32,114 nt of DNA, taken from contig DATMNI010000454.1 in assembly GCA_035570275.1 (NCBI GenBank), positions 1-32,114 on the forward strand, in the 5' to 3' direction. Numbering within the stretch: the first letter of the stretch is position 1; every line of letters begins with the position of its first letter. This document shows, piece by piece, positions 1 to 7,677 of the stretch. The notes beneath the pieces are model-generated. The model was not told where the DNA came from. It worked only from the letters and a program-made list of their open reading frames with translations, and did no database searches. Position numbers and translations under genes: made by a program. This DNA comes from DATMNI01 sp035570275 (GTDB lineage Bacteria; Acidobacteriota; Terriglobia; Bryobacterales; Bryobacteraceae).

Positions 1-2
1 TG

Positions 3-89
3 GCGCTGATCAAAGACGGCATCACGCGAATTGTCAACGGTCTCGAAGACGATTCTCACGCCAAGTCGCCAAGCCGCCAAGACGCGTAG
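3..89 (+). CDS. Possible 3' end of an upstream gene (unknown)
   Basis: A frame open from the window edge ends at a TAG at 87-89 and reads as 28 residues beginning ALIKDGITRIVNGLEDD. The first half looks protein-like; the last third is produced by an 8-bp tandem repeat, so it may be a repeat read as protein. I do not recognise a family. Too little is visible to assign a function, and a neighbouring frame is also open here. Confidence 0.25.
   Translation, partial: ALIKDGITRIVNGLEDDSHAKSPSRQDA
60..83. repeat. 8-bp tandem repeat, three units
   Basis: Three consecutive 8-base units begin with GCCAAG (60-67, 68-75, 76-83) and differ only in the last two bases. From memory, similar GCCAAG-rich stretches are scattered through acidobacterial and other GC-rich genomes. 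It overlaps the possible gene end noted here and makes that call uncertain. Confidence 0.6.
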
Positions 90-620
90 GGATATCCCGT
101 CACCCTCTCCTTGGGATTTCAAGGGCGCAGCCCTTGGCTATACTTAGAGCGTCATTCCCAGGGAAGACCACGCGGTCAGGTGACCTTTCCAGGTGGTCGA
201 CGATCCGCCCCAGGAAGCTAAACACTACAGCGTTGCTTGTGGTTCAAGCCTCGGAGAGGTTTCTAGCCTAAGCTAGTCCTTGCCTGTCCCAATCGGGGTC
301 GCCCGTGCGGGAACGCGAGCAGGCTGCGGCATCTCCTCCTTCGAAAACCTTGGAAGAGCATTTGGTCACGATTCGACAGGTGCTATATGGCGGCCGCTGC
401 GGTCTGCCGGACCGATTAAGAGCCCAGCGCCCTCTGTTCCAATTTAGCAAAATTTCTATGCTGAAGTCTAACACGCAGAAAATACAAAAGATAGATGTCA
501 GGGAAAAGCAATTTTCAAAGTGATTTTCATCCCCGAATCCGCGTAACCTGGGCATGCGGCCTGGAATTTCGATATCAGGCAGCTTATCCTTCACTACGTT
601 CTTACCGGAGAGGAGTTCCC
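90..620. other. Intergenic region before the glycosyltransferase
   Basis: No convincing gene. A perfect hairpin lies at 120-136: arms CAAGGGC and GCCCTTG of 7 bp with the 3-base loop GCA, and no T-run behind it, so it is not a classic intrinsic terminator. The stretch from about 440 to 530 is clearly richer in A and T than the surroundings and is the likeliest promoter area for the gene at 621. Frames open on either strand have no recognisable protein character. Confidence 0.5.
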
Positions 621-1889
621 ATGCGTGTGCTGCTGTCGACAATCGGGTCTCGTGGCGACGTCCAGCCAATGGTAGCGTTGGCGTTGCAGTTGAGAGAGCT
701 TGGCCAGGAAGTCCGTATTTGCGCGCCGCCTGACTTCCGCGAGTGGATTGGCACTCTCGGGATTCCGTTCGTGCCGGTCGGACCCGAGGTGCGCCAGACC
801 GCGGCACCCAGCCCATCAGCCGCGCAGGCCCCGCCTGCGCCAGCGCAGATCCGTCAGCTAATGGAGGACACTGTTGACGGGCAGTTCGAGGCGATCACAG
901 CGGCAGCCAGGGGCTGTAACGTTTTGGTGGCGGGTATGGCGCTGCAATTCGCCCTTCACTCAGTTGCAGAGCAGATGGGAATCCCCTACGTTTACGCGGC
1001 CTGGTGCCCGATAACCCTGCCATCCCCACACCATGCACCGCCCCCGTTGCCGTCGTGGGCACAGCCTCCAAGGGACGGCACGGCCGACAATCGCACACTC
1101 TGGATTCAGGACGCGAAACGCTGGAACGACCTCTGGGCCGCAGCTATCAACTCCCATCGCGCGGCAGCCGGTTTGGCGCCGGTCTCCGACGTTCGGAGCC
1201 ACATCCTCACCAACCGGCCATGGCTGGCCGCCGACCCGACGTTGGCGCCATGGCCAGAAACCGCGGACCTCGATGTCGTCCAGACGGGCGCCTGGATTCG
1301 TTCGGACCAGAGACAACTGTCCCGGGAGCTGGAGGCGTTCCTCGACGCCGGCGAGCCACCCGTCTACTTCGGCTTCGGTAGTATGCGCGCTCCCCAGGGC
1401 GTGAGCCAGGCGATGATCAAGGCCGCGCGCGCGGTCGGCCGCCGTGCGATCATGTCCCGTGGGTGGGCCGGCGTGACACTGCCGGACAACGAACCCGACT
1501 GCCTTTCCCTCGGGGAAGTAAACCAGCAGGCGCTCTTCAAGCGGGTCGCCGCTGTAGTCCACCACGGTGGCGCGGGCACCACCACCGCTGCCACGCAGGC
1601 CGGAGCACCCCAGGTCGTCGTGCCTCAGATGTACGACCAGCACTACTGGGCCAAACGAGTCCACCACCTCGGGATTGGAACCGCGCACGTGCCCGGCGCG
1701 CCCACTGCCGACTCGCTGACCGAAGCGCTCAGCCACACTCTCCAGCCGGTCGTGGCGACCCGTGCCCGCGCCGTCGCAGCCTCGGTGCGCACCGATGGCG
1801 CGGAGATCGCCGCGCGACGACTGATCGACGAGGTCTCCCGAGGCGCACTCGGAAACGAGGTCCCGCAGACCGCCCCTGGACGGAATTGA
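621..1889 (+). CDS. UGT/GT28-like glycosyltransferase (GT1 family)
   Basis: A 422-residue protein with the two-domain layout of GT-B glycosyltransferases. The N-terminal domain opens with MRVLLSTIGSRGDVQP; GSRGDVQP (9-16) is typical of the GT28-like N-domain of sterol and antibiotic glucosyltransferases. The C-terminal domain has FGFGSM (250-255) and the nucleotide-sugar binding stretch HHGGAGT (314-320), followed by PQMYDQHYWAKRV. It would transfer a sugar from an NDP-sugar to a lipid or small hydrophobic acceptor; the acceptor cannot be read from sequence. I chose the ATG at 621 because a purine-rich GGAGAGGAG lies just upstream and the family motif begins there; a longer frame from 495 adds 42 unrelated residues. 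It ends 98 bases before the PadR gene, so it may be transcribed separately. Confidence 0.87.
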   Translation: MRVLLSTIGSRGDVQPMVALALQLRELGQEVRICAPPDFREWIGTLGIPFVPVGPEVRQTAAPSPSAAQAPPAPAQIRQLMEDTVDGQFEAITAAARGCNVLVAGMALQFALHSVAEQMGIPYVYAAWCPITLPSPHHAPPPLPSWAQPPRDGTADNRTLWIQDAKRWNDLWAAAINSHRAAAGLAPVSDVRSHILTNRPWLAADPTLAPWPETADLDVVQTGAWIRSDQRQLSRELEAFLDAGEPPVYFGFGSMRAPQGVSQAMIKAARAVGRRAIMSRGWAGVTLPDNEPDCLSLGEVNQQALFKRVAAVVHHGGAGTTTAATQAGAPQVVVPQMYDQHYWAKRVHHLGIGTAHVPGAPTADSLTEALSHTLQPVVATRARAVAASVRTDGAEIAARRLIDEVSRGALGNEVPQTAPGRN

Positions 1890-1958
1890 TTTCATCATGG
1901 CTCCCGCGGCGGCGACTCTCCGGTCCTGGCGAATACCAGGCCTAACCATTCGCATACC

Positions 1959-1989
1959 CAGACGTCTGTATACTCTGAGGTCTGAGTAT
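1959..1989. promoter_or_regulatory. Candidate PadR operator at the start of the permease operon
   Basis: Two short dyads lie immediately before the first PadR gene. One is the perfect palindrome CAGACGTCTG (1959-1968). The other has arms ATACTC (1970-1975) and GAGTAT (1984-1989) around 8 bases and runs into the start codon at 1988. GAGG at 1977-1980 is the likely ribosome binding site and lies between the arms, so a bound repressor would hide it. PadR proteins commonly repress their own operon; that this is the site is inference. Confidence 0.45.
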
Positions 1990-2317
1990 GCCCAAGCCCG
2001 ATTCGCTCCAAGGCTCGCTGGATCTGCTGGTTTTGAAGATCCTCTCGCGCCGGCCCCTTCTCCACGGCTACGCCATCATGTCGGCCATTCAGGACATGTC
2101 GGGCGATGTGCTCCGCGCCGAGGAAGGTTCGCTCTATCCGGCCCTGCACCGTATGGAGGAAGCCGGCTGGATTCACGCCCAATGGATCACCAAGGACACC
2201 GGACGGCGGGCGCGCATTTATGAACTGACGGCGGCGGGAAAAAAGCAGCTTGCCGCCGAAGAGTCGCGCTGGCAGGCTGTAACCTCAGCCGTGAATCGGG
2301 TTCTCAGGACGGCCTGA
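1988..2317 (+). CDS. PadR-family transcriptional regulator
   Basis: A 109-residue PadR-type winged-helix repressor. The N-terminal part (SLDLLVLKILSRRPLLHGYAI) and the wing motif EEGSLYPALHRMEEAGWI (about 46-63) are family hallmarks, followed by a TGRRARIYELTAAGKK wing and a short C-terminal helix. PadR proteins bind DNA as dimers and respond to small ligands or stress signals; the inducer here is unknown. The stop codon and the ATG of the first permease are one base apart, so the two are probably translationally coupled. This argues that it controls the five-permease array and itself. Confidence 0.92.
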   Translation: MPKPDSLQGSLDLLVLKILSRRPLLHGYAIMSAIQDMSGDVLRAEEGSLYPALHRMEEAGWIHAQWITKDTGRRARIYELTAAGKKQLAAEESRWQAVTSAVNRVLRTA

Positions 2318-2318
2318 A

Positions 2319-4979
2319 ATGTCAGTATTATCTCGCATCACAAACGTACTTCGCGGCAACCATTTGAACCGCGAAATCGATGAAGAGCTCCAATCGCATC
2401 TCGCGGAAGCTTCCGAGCAGGGCCGCGACCCGGCCGAAACGCGAAGAGCATTCGGCTCCGCGCTACGCCATCGCGAAGAGAGCCGCGACATCCGCCTCAT
2501 CGCATGGCTCGATTCGCTCCGTGCCGACGCTGTCTTCGGCTGGCGGCAACTCATAAAGAAGAAGGTGACGTCGGCGGCGGCAGTTCTGTCGCTGGCACTG
2601 GCAATCGGTGCCTGCACATCCGCATTCCGGCTCATCGACGCCCTGCTGCTGCGGCCTTTGCCCGTGGCTGAGCCCGAACGGCTCTACGCTCTGGAACGTC
2701 AGGGAACCGGTTTTGACGGTAAGCCCAGCACATTCGACGGGTGGGCATATCCGTCGTTCCGCCTGATGCGCGCGGCAATGAGAAGCCAAGGCGAGTTGAT
2801 CGCGGTCTCTTACGCCGTAACGGTTGACTTGACTTACCGGTCTGACCAGGAAATGGAGAAAGCCTGCCTGCAATACGTTTCCGGCTGGATGTTCGCCTCG
2901 TTCGGGCTTCGGCCGGCGCTCGGCCGGCTGTTCACGGAGAACGATGATCGGCAGCCAGGAGCGCACCCCTATGCCGTGCTTTCCTATGACTATTGGAAGC
3001 GCCGGTTCGGGCAGGACCCCAAAGTCGTCGGCCGCGCATTCCAGATGGGCGACCGCCTTTACGAAATCGTTGGAGTCGGGCCCGAGCCCTTCACCGGCAC
3101 CGAGACCGGCACCGTTACCGACATCTTCCTGCCTACGATGATGCATCAGGCAGTGGTCCGTGACGACTCCACCTGGCACCGGACTTTGGCGCGGCTGAAC
3201 CCCGGAGTCGCCCTCGAGCCTCTTCGCCAAAAACTGGATGCAACCTCGCGATCGTTCGAACAGGAGCGCGCGAAGGGGTTCAGCGGCATGACGAAGCAGA
3301 GTATTAATCGATTCATCGAGCAGACGCTAGTATTGGAGCCTGCGGCCGCCGGCGTCTCGGGATTGCAGCAGGATTACCGCCGCTCGCTCATCGCCATTGG
3401 TGTGCTGGTGGCACTGGTGCTGTTGATCGCCTGCGCCAACGTCGCCAACCTGATGACGGCTCAGGCGGCGGCGCGGGCGCGCGAAATGGCGCTGCGCGTC
3501 TCGATCGGCGCGGGACGATGGCGGCTGGTGCAGCTGGTGCTGGTGGAAAGCGCGATGCTCGGGCTGCTCGCGGCTGCCGTTGGCGGGTTGTTCGCATGGT
3601 GGTCGGCGCCTTTCGTCGTCAGCCGTATCAACTCGCCCGGCAACCCGGTGCGCCTGTCTCTCCCGATGGACTGGCGAGTGCTGGGATTTGGACTGGCACT
3701 GACCCTTGGGGTGACAGTCCTGTTCGGTCTTGCGCCCGCGCTGCGCGCCTCGGCCATCAAGCCGGCGAGCGCCCTGAAAGGCGGCACAGATCCACACGCG
3801 CGGCGGCGCCTGATGTATGCGCTGATCGCCGCCCAGGTCGCTTTTTGTTTTCTCGTGCTCTTTGTCGCCGGACTGTTTGCCGCTACGTTCGACCGGTTGT
3901 CCAACCGGCCCACCGGCTTCTCGGCGGAGCGGCTTCTCTATCTTTATACGATTCCCGCGCGCCCTCAATCGCCCGTGGCCTGGGAGCAGGTGGCGGACCA
4001 TCTGCGCACGGTGCCGGGTGTGGAGAAGGTCGCGTTGGCCGGATGGCCGCTGCTCAGCCGGAACTCCACGAACAGCTTCGTTTCCGTCAACGGTGCGCCT
4101 CCCGGCCCGGTTCTGGCTTACTTCCTGGGTGTCTCACCCGGTTGGATCGACGTCATGAAGATTCCTTTGCTCGATGGCAGAGACTTTCGCGCAGACGACA
4201 CGACAGCTCCCGGGATAGGATCGGGCGCTGCCATCGTCAACGAAACGTTCGCGAAGCAATACTTCGACGGTGAGAATCCAATTGGAAAGTCGTTCCAAAA
4301 CACGCATAGGCAAAACCGCTACCAGATAGTGGGCCTGGTCCGCGATGCCCCCTACCGCAGCCTGCGGGAAGCAATTCTGCCGGTAGCCTATGTCCCATTT
4401 CGTTTGATCGACGCCGGCGGCGCATTGCAGCCGATAGGCCAGGCAGCTTTCATCGTGCGCACGTCCAGTGCAAACCCACTCGCGCTGGCGTCCACTCTAC
4501 GGCGCGAAGTGCCGGCGGCACGATCCGAATTCCGCGTCAGCAACATCGGGACGCAGGCGGAGTTGGTCCGGGCCCAAACCATCCGCGAGCGGCTGCTGGC
4601 TATGCTGGCGCTGTTCTTCGCTGGTGTCGCACTGTTGCTGGCGGGTATCGGCCTGTATGGCGTGCTCGACTATGGAGTGCTGCAACGGCGGCGCGAAATC
4701 GGCATCCGCATCGCCATCGGCGCGCCGGCCGTCGATATCGCGCGTCGAGTCACCGTGGATGTCTTCTCCATGGTGATCGTGGGAGCGGTCGCCGGCGTCG
4801 CGCTCGGTATGGTATCGGTGCGCTACATTGCCACGCTGTTCTACCAGGTAAAGGCCACCGATCCCGGGATACTGGCGCTTCCGTCACTGACCATTCTCGT
4901 GGTGGCTCAGCTGGCCGCGCTGCCCGCGGTCGTCCGTGCCATACGAATCGATCCGGTAAGCATGTTGAGGGCGGATTGA
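2319..4979 (+). CDS. ADOP-family duplicated permease, copy 1
   Basis: An 886-residue inner-membrane protein made of two MacB/FtsX permease units in tandem. A cytoplasmic prefix (1-80, including EIDEELQSHLAEA) precedes TM1 (about 84-105). A large periplasmic domain (about 106-355) follows, then TM2-4 (about 357-380, 403-427, 452-475). The unit repeats: TM5 (about 498-520), a second periplasmic domain (about 525-765) and three C-terminal TMs with the FtsX signature RREIGIRIAIGA between TM6 and TM7. Normal MacB permeases have one such unit and an ATPase; ADOP proteins are named orphan because an ATPase gene is not found beside them, and none is visible here. Substrate and energy source are unknown. 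It starts one base after the PadR stop. In the second membrane core it carries PAVDIARRV, closest to copy 2. Confidence 0.93.
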   Translation: MSVLSRITNVLRGNHLNREIDEELQSHLAEASEQGRDPAETRRAFGSALRHREESRDIRLIAWLDSLRADAVFGWRQLIKKKVTSAAAVLSLALAIGACTSAFRLIDALLLRPLPVAEPERLYALERQGTGFDGKPSTFDGWAYPSFRLMRAAMRSQGELIAVSYAVTVDLTYRSDQEMEKACLQYVSGWMFASFGLRPALGRLFTENDDRQPGAHPYAVLSYDYWKRRFGQDPKVVGRAFQMGDRLYEIVGVGPEPFTGTETGTVTDIFLPTMMHQAVVRDDSTWHRTLARLNPGVALEPLRQKLDATSRSFEQERAKGFSGMTKQSINRFIEQTLVLEPAAAGVSGLQQDYRRSLIAIGVLVALVLLIACANVANLMTAQAAARAREMALRVSIGAGRWRLVQLVLVESAMLGLLAAAVGGLFAWWSAPFVVSRINSPGNPVRLSLPMDWRVLGFGLALTLGVTVLFGLAPALRASAIKPASALKGGTDPHARRRLMYALIAAQVAFCFLVLFVAGLFAATFDRLSNRPTGFSAERLLYLYTIPARPQSPVAWEQVADHLRTVPGVEKVALAGWPLLSRNSTNSFVSVNGAPPGPVLAYFLGVSPGWIDVMKIPLLDGRDFRADDTTAPGIGSGAAIVNETFAKQYFDGENPIGKSFQNTHRQNRYQIVGLVRDAPYRSLREAILPVAYVPFRLIDAGGALQPIGQAAFIVRTSSANPLALASTLRREVPAARSEFRVSNIGTQAELVRAQTIRERLLAMLALFFAGVALLLAGIGLYGVLDYGVLQRRREIGIRIAIGAPAVDIARRVTVDVFSMVIVGAVAGVALGMVSVRYIATLFYQVKATDPGILALPSLTILVVAQLAALPAVVRAIRIDPVSMLRAD

Positions 4980-4994
4980 AAAAGGAGGCGTGAG

Positions 4995-7676
4995 ATGTCG
5001 TTGTGGTCGCGCATCGCAAACGTACTTCGCGGCGACGGTTTGAGCCGTGACATCGACGAAGAACTCCGGTCGCACCTCGCGGAAGCCATCGACCAGGGCC
5101 GCGACCCGTCCGAAGCGCGCCGGGCCTTCGGCTCTGCCCTGCGCCATCGTGAAGCCAGCCGCGACGTCCGGCTGATCGCGTGGCTCGATTCGCTCCGTGC
5201 CGACGCCGTCTTCGGATGGCGGCAGATCATGAAGAGGAAGGTGACCTCCGCCGCCTCGATTCTCTCCCTCGCCCTGGCGATTGGCGCTTGCACATCGGCA
5301 TTCCGGCTGATCGACGCCTTGCTGCTGCGGCCTTTGCCCGTGGCGAACCCGGAGCGCTTGTACGTCGTCGCCTTTGAAAACGAAGGTGCGGCGGATGGCA
5401 AGCTCGTAACATACGACAGTTCCTCGTACCCGATGTTCAGCCAGATGCGCGGCGCAGTGAGGGGGCAAGCCGCGTTGATCGCAATCTCGTATGTGGACCG
5501 GATCGATCTGACCTATGGATCGGACCAGGACATGGAGAAGGCGTACATGCAATACGTTTCCGGCTGGATGTTCGGCTCATTCGGACTGCGGCCGGCATTG
5601 GGAAGGCTGCTTACCGAAAACGACGATCTCAAGCCCGGCGCGCACCCTTACGCGGTACTCTCTCATGACTATTGGACACGCCGCTTCGGACAGGATCCGA
5701 AAATAATCGGACGCACATTCCGGATGGGCAACAACCTTTACGAGATCGTCGGCGTCGCCGGAGATCGCTTCACCGGCACGGAAACCGGCGCCGTGACCGA
5801 CGTCTTCATTCCCATGGCGATGAAGGATCCGCGCACCCTCGCCAGTGCGGACAATTTCTGGCTGCGGACGCTGGTGCAATTGAAATCAGGCGTTGCCCCG
5901 GAACCCGTGCACGAGAGGTTGCGCGCCACGTTTCGCGCCATCCAGCAGGAGCGGGCCAAGGGATTCATCGGCATGCCCAAACGGCAGCTCGATCATTTCT
6001 ATAGTGAGAAGCTGTTGCTGGAGCCCGCGGCCTCCGGGCGCTCCAACTTGCAAAGGGACTACCGACCGTCGCTGGCGGCCCTCGGTATCCTGGTGGCGCT
6101 GGTGCTGTTGATTGCCTGCGCCAACGTGGCCAACCTGATGACGGCACGGGCGGCGGCGCGGGCGCGCGAAATGGCGTTGCGGGTCTCGATCGGCGCGGGC
6201 CGATGGCGGCTGGTCCAACTGGTTCTGGTGGAAAGCGCCTGGCTGGCGTTCCTGGCCACTGCTATCGGCGGGCTATTCGCATGGTGGTCGGCGCCGTTCA
6301 TCTTGCGCATGATCGATTCGCCGGGTACCCCGGCACACCTGGTTCTGCCAGCCGACTGGCGCGTGCTGGGATTCGGCGTGGCGCTGGCCTCAGGCGTGAC
6401 TTTCCTCTTCGGCCTCATGCCGGCCCTGAGCGCGTCGGCAGTCAAGCCGGCGAGCGCGATGAGAGGCGGCGAAGATCCGCACGGCATTTTCGGTCTAACC
6501 CGGCGCCGCCAGATGCACGCGTTGATTGCGGCACAGGTAGCTTTTTGTTTTGTCGTGCATTTCGTCGCCGGGCTGTTCGTGGCCTCGTTCGACCGCCTGA
6601 CGAATCAGCCCATCGGTTTCTCCGCGGAACGGATTCTCAATCTGGAGACGGTTACCGAGCGCCCGCAACCGCCGGTCTTCTGGGATCAGGTTGCCGAACA
6701 TCTTCGCGCCGTGCCCGGTGTGGAGACGGTCGCGCTAACCACCTGGCCGCTGATGAGCGGGGAGAGCGCGACCGGTAATATTTCCGTCAACGGCGCACCT
6801 GAATCCGAAGTCTTTTGCGACTTCCTGAGTGTCTCGCCAGGCTGGACGGACGAGATGCGAATTCCCTTCGTCGATGGCCGGGATTTCCGCGCCAGCGACG
6901 CCAGTCCCACGGTCGCGATTGTCAACGAGGCTTTCGCCAGGCAGTATTTCAACGGCGAGAATCCTCTCGGAAAATCGTTCGAGAGATCCGGTGGGGCGGG
7001 CACGCGCCTCCGTTTTCAGATTGTAGGCTTTATCCGCGACGCTCGCTCCAGGGACAGGATGCGCACACCCATCCGGCCGACGGCCTATGTTCCGTTTCAC
7101 GCTATCGACGCCAAGGGAGCACCCAAACCGATCGGCCGGGGAACGTTCGTCGTGCGCACATCCAGCCCGAACCCTCTGGCTCTGGCATCCACCCTGCGCC
7201 GGGAAGTGCCCCGGGCGCGGTCCGAGTTTCGTGTCAGCAACATTCGTACGCAGTTGGAGATCAACCGCGCCAACACCGTCCGCGAGCGTCTGCTGGCGAT
7301 ATTGGCGCTGTTCTTCGCTGGGGTAGCGCTGCTGCTGGCGGGCATCGGTCTGTATGGGGTGCTCGACTATGGAGTACTGCAACGGCGGCGCGAAATCGGG
7401 ATTCGCATCGCCATCGGCGCGCAGGCCGGCGATATCGCGCGGCGCGTCACCGTGGATGTGTTCACCATGGTCCTCGTGGGAGCGGTCGCCGGCCTCGCAC
7501 TCGGTATGGCCGCGGTGCGCTCCATTGCAACGCTGTTCTACCAGGTAAAGGCAACCGATCTCGGGATGTTGGTGCTGCCGTGGCTGGCCATTCTCGCGGC
7601 GGCGTTGCTGGCCGCCCTGCCGGCGGTGGTCCGGGCAGTTCGAATCGACCCGGTAAGCATGTTGAGGGCGGATTGA
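4995..7676 (+). CDS. ADOP-family duplicated permease, copy 2
   Basis: An 893-residue paralogue of copy 1 with the same eight-TM double-MacB plan. It is separated from copy 1 by 15 bases holding a strong AGGAGG (4983-4988); this is the only junction in the array with its own clear ribosome site. Its first periplasmic domain has the stretch DPRTLASADNFWLRTLVQL, shared almost unchanged with copy 5 and absent from copies 1, 3 and 4. Before TM5 it has a short insertion (HGIFGLTRRRQ) that it shares only with copy 4. Membrane cores are nearly identical to the other copies, while the periplasmic parts diverge. This suggests different ligands or partners outside the membrane with a common mechanism inside. 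Confidence 0.92.
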   Translation: MSLWSRIANVLRGDGLSRDIDEELRSHLAEAIDQGRDPSEARRAFGSALRHREASRDVRLIAWLDSLRADAVFGWRQIMKRKVTSAASILSLALAIGACTSAFRLIDALLLRPLPVANPERLYVVAFENEGAADGKLVTYDSSSYPMFSQMRGAVRGQAALIAISYVDRIDLTYGSDQDMEKAYMQYVSGWMFGSFGLRPALGRLLTENDDLKPGAHPYAVLSHDYWTRRFGQDPKIIGRTFRMGNNLYEIVGVAGDRFTGTETGAVTDVFIPMAMKDPRTLASADNFWLRTLVQLKSGVAPEPVHERLRATFRAIQQERAKGFIGMPKRQLDHFYSEKLLLEPAASGRSNLQRDYRPSLAALGILVALVLLIACANVANLMTARAAARAREMALRVSIGAGRWRLVQLVLVESAWLAFLATAIGGLFAWWSAPFILRMIDSPGTPAHLVLPADWRVLGFGVALASGVTFLFGLMPALSASAVKPASAMRGGEDPHGIFGLTRRRQMHALIAAQVAFCFVVHFVAGLFVASFDRLTNQPIGFSAERILNLETVTERPQPPVFWDQVAEHLRAVPGVETVALTTWPLMSGESATGNISVNGAPESEVFCDFLSVSPGWTDEMRIPFVDGRDFRASDASPTVAIVNEAFARQYFNGENPLGKSFERSGGAGTRLRFQIVGFIRDARSRDRMRTPIRPTAYVPFHAIDAKGAPKPIGRGTFVVRTSSPNPLALASTLRREVPRARSEFRVSNIRTQLEINRANTVRERLLAILALFFAGVALLLAGIGLYGVLDYGVLQRRREIGIRIAIGAQAGDIARRVTVDVFTMVLVGAVAGLALGMAAVRSIATLFYQVKATDLGMLVLPWLAILAAALLAALPAVVRAVRIDPVSMLRAD

Positions 7677-7677
7677 T

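Noticed and set aside
268..816. A 182-codon minus-strand frame at the window start
   Set aside because: It overlaps the glycosyltransferase start, has no motif and shadow-like composition.
960..1955. A 331-codon minus-strand frame over the glycosyltransferase
   Set aside because: Arg/Gly/Asp-rich shadow composition with no domain; the plus strand has GT motifs.
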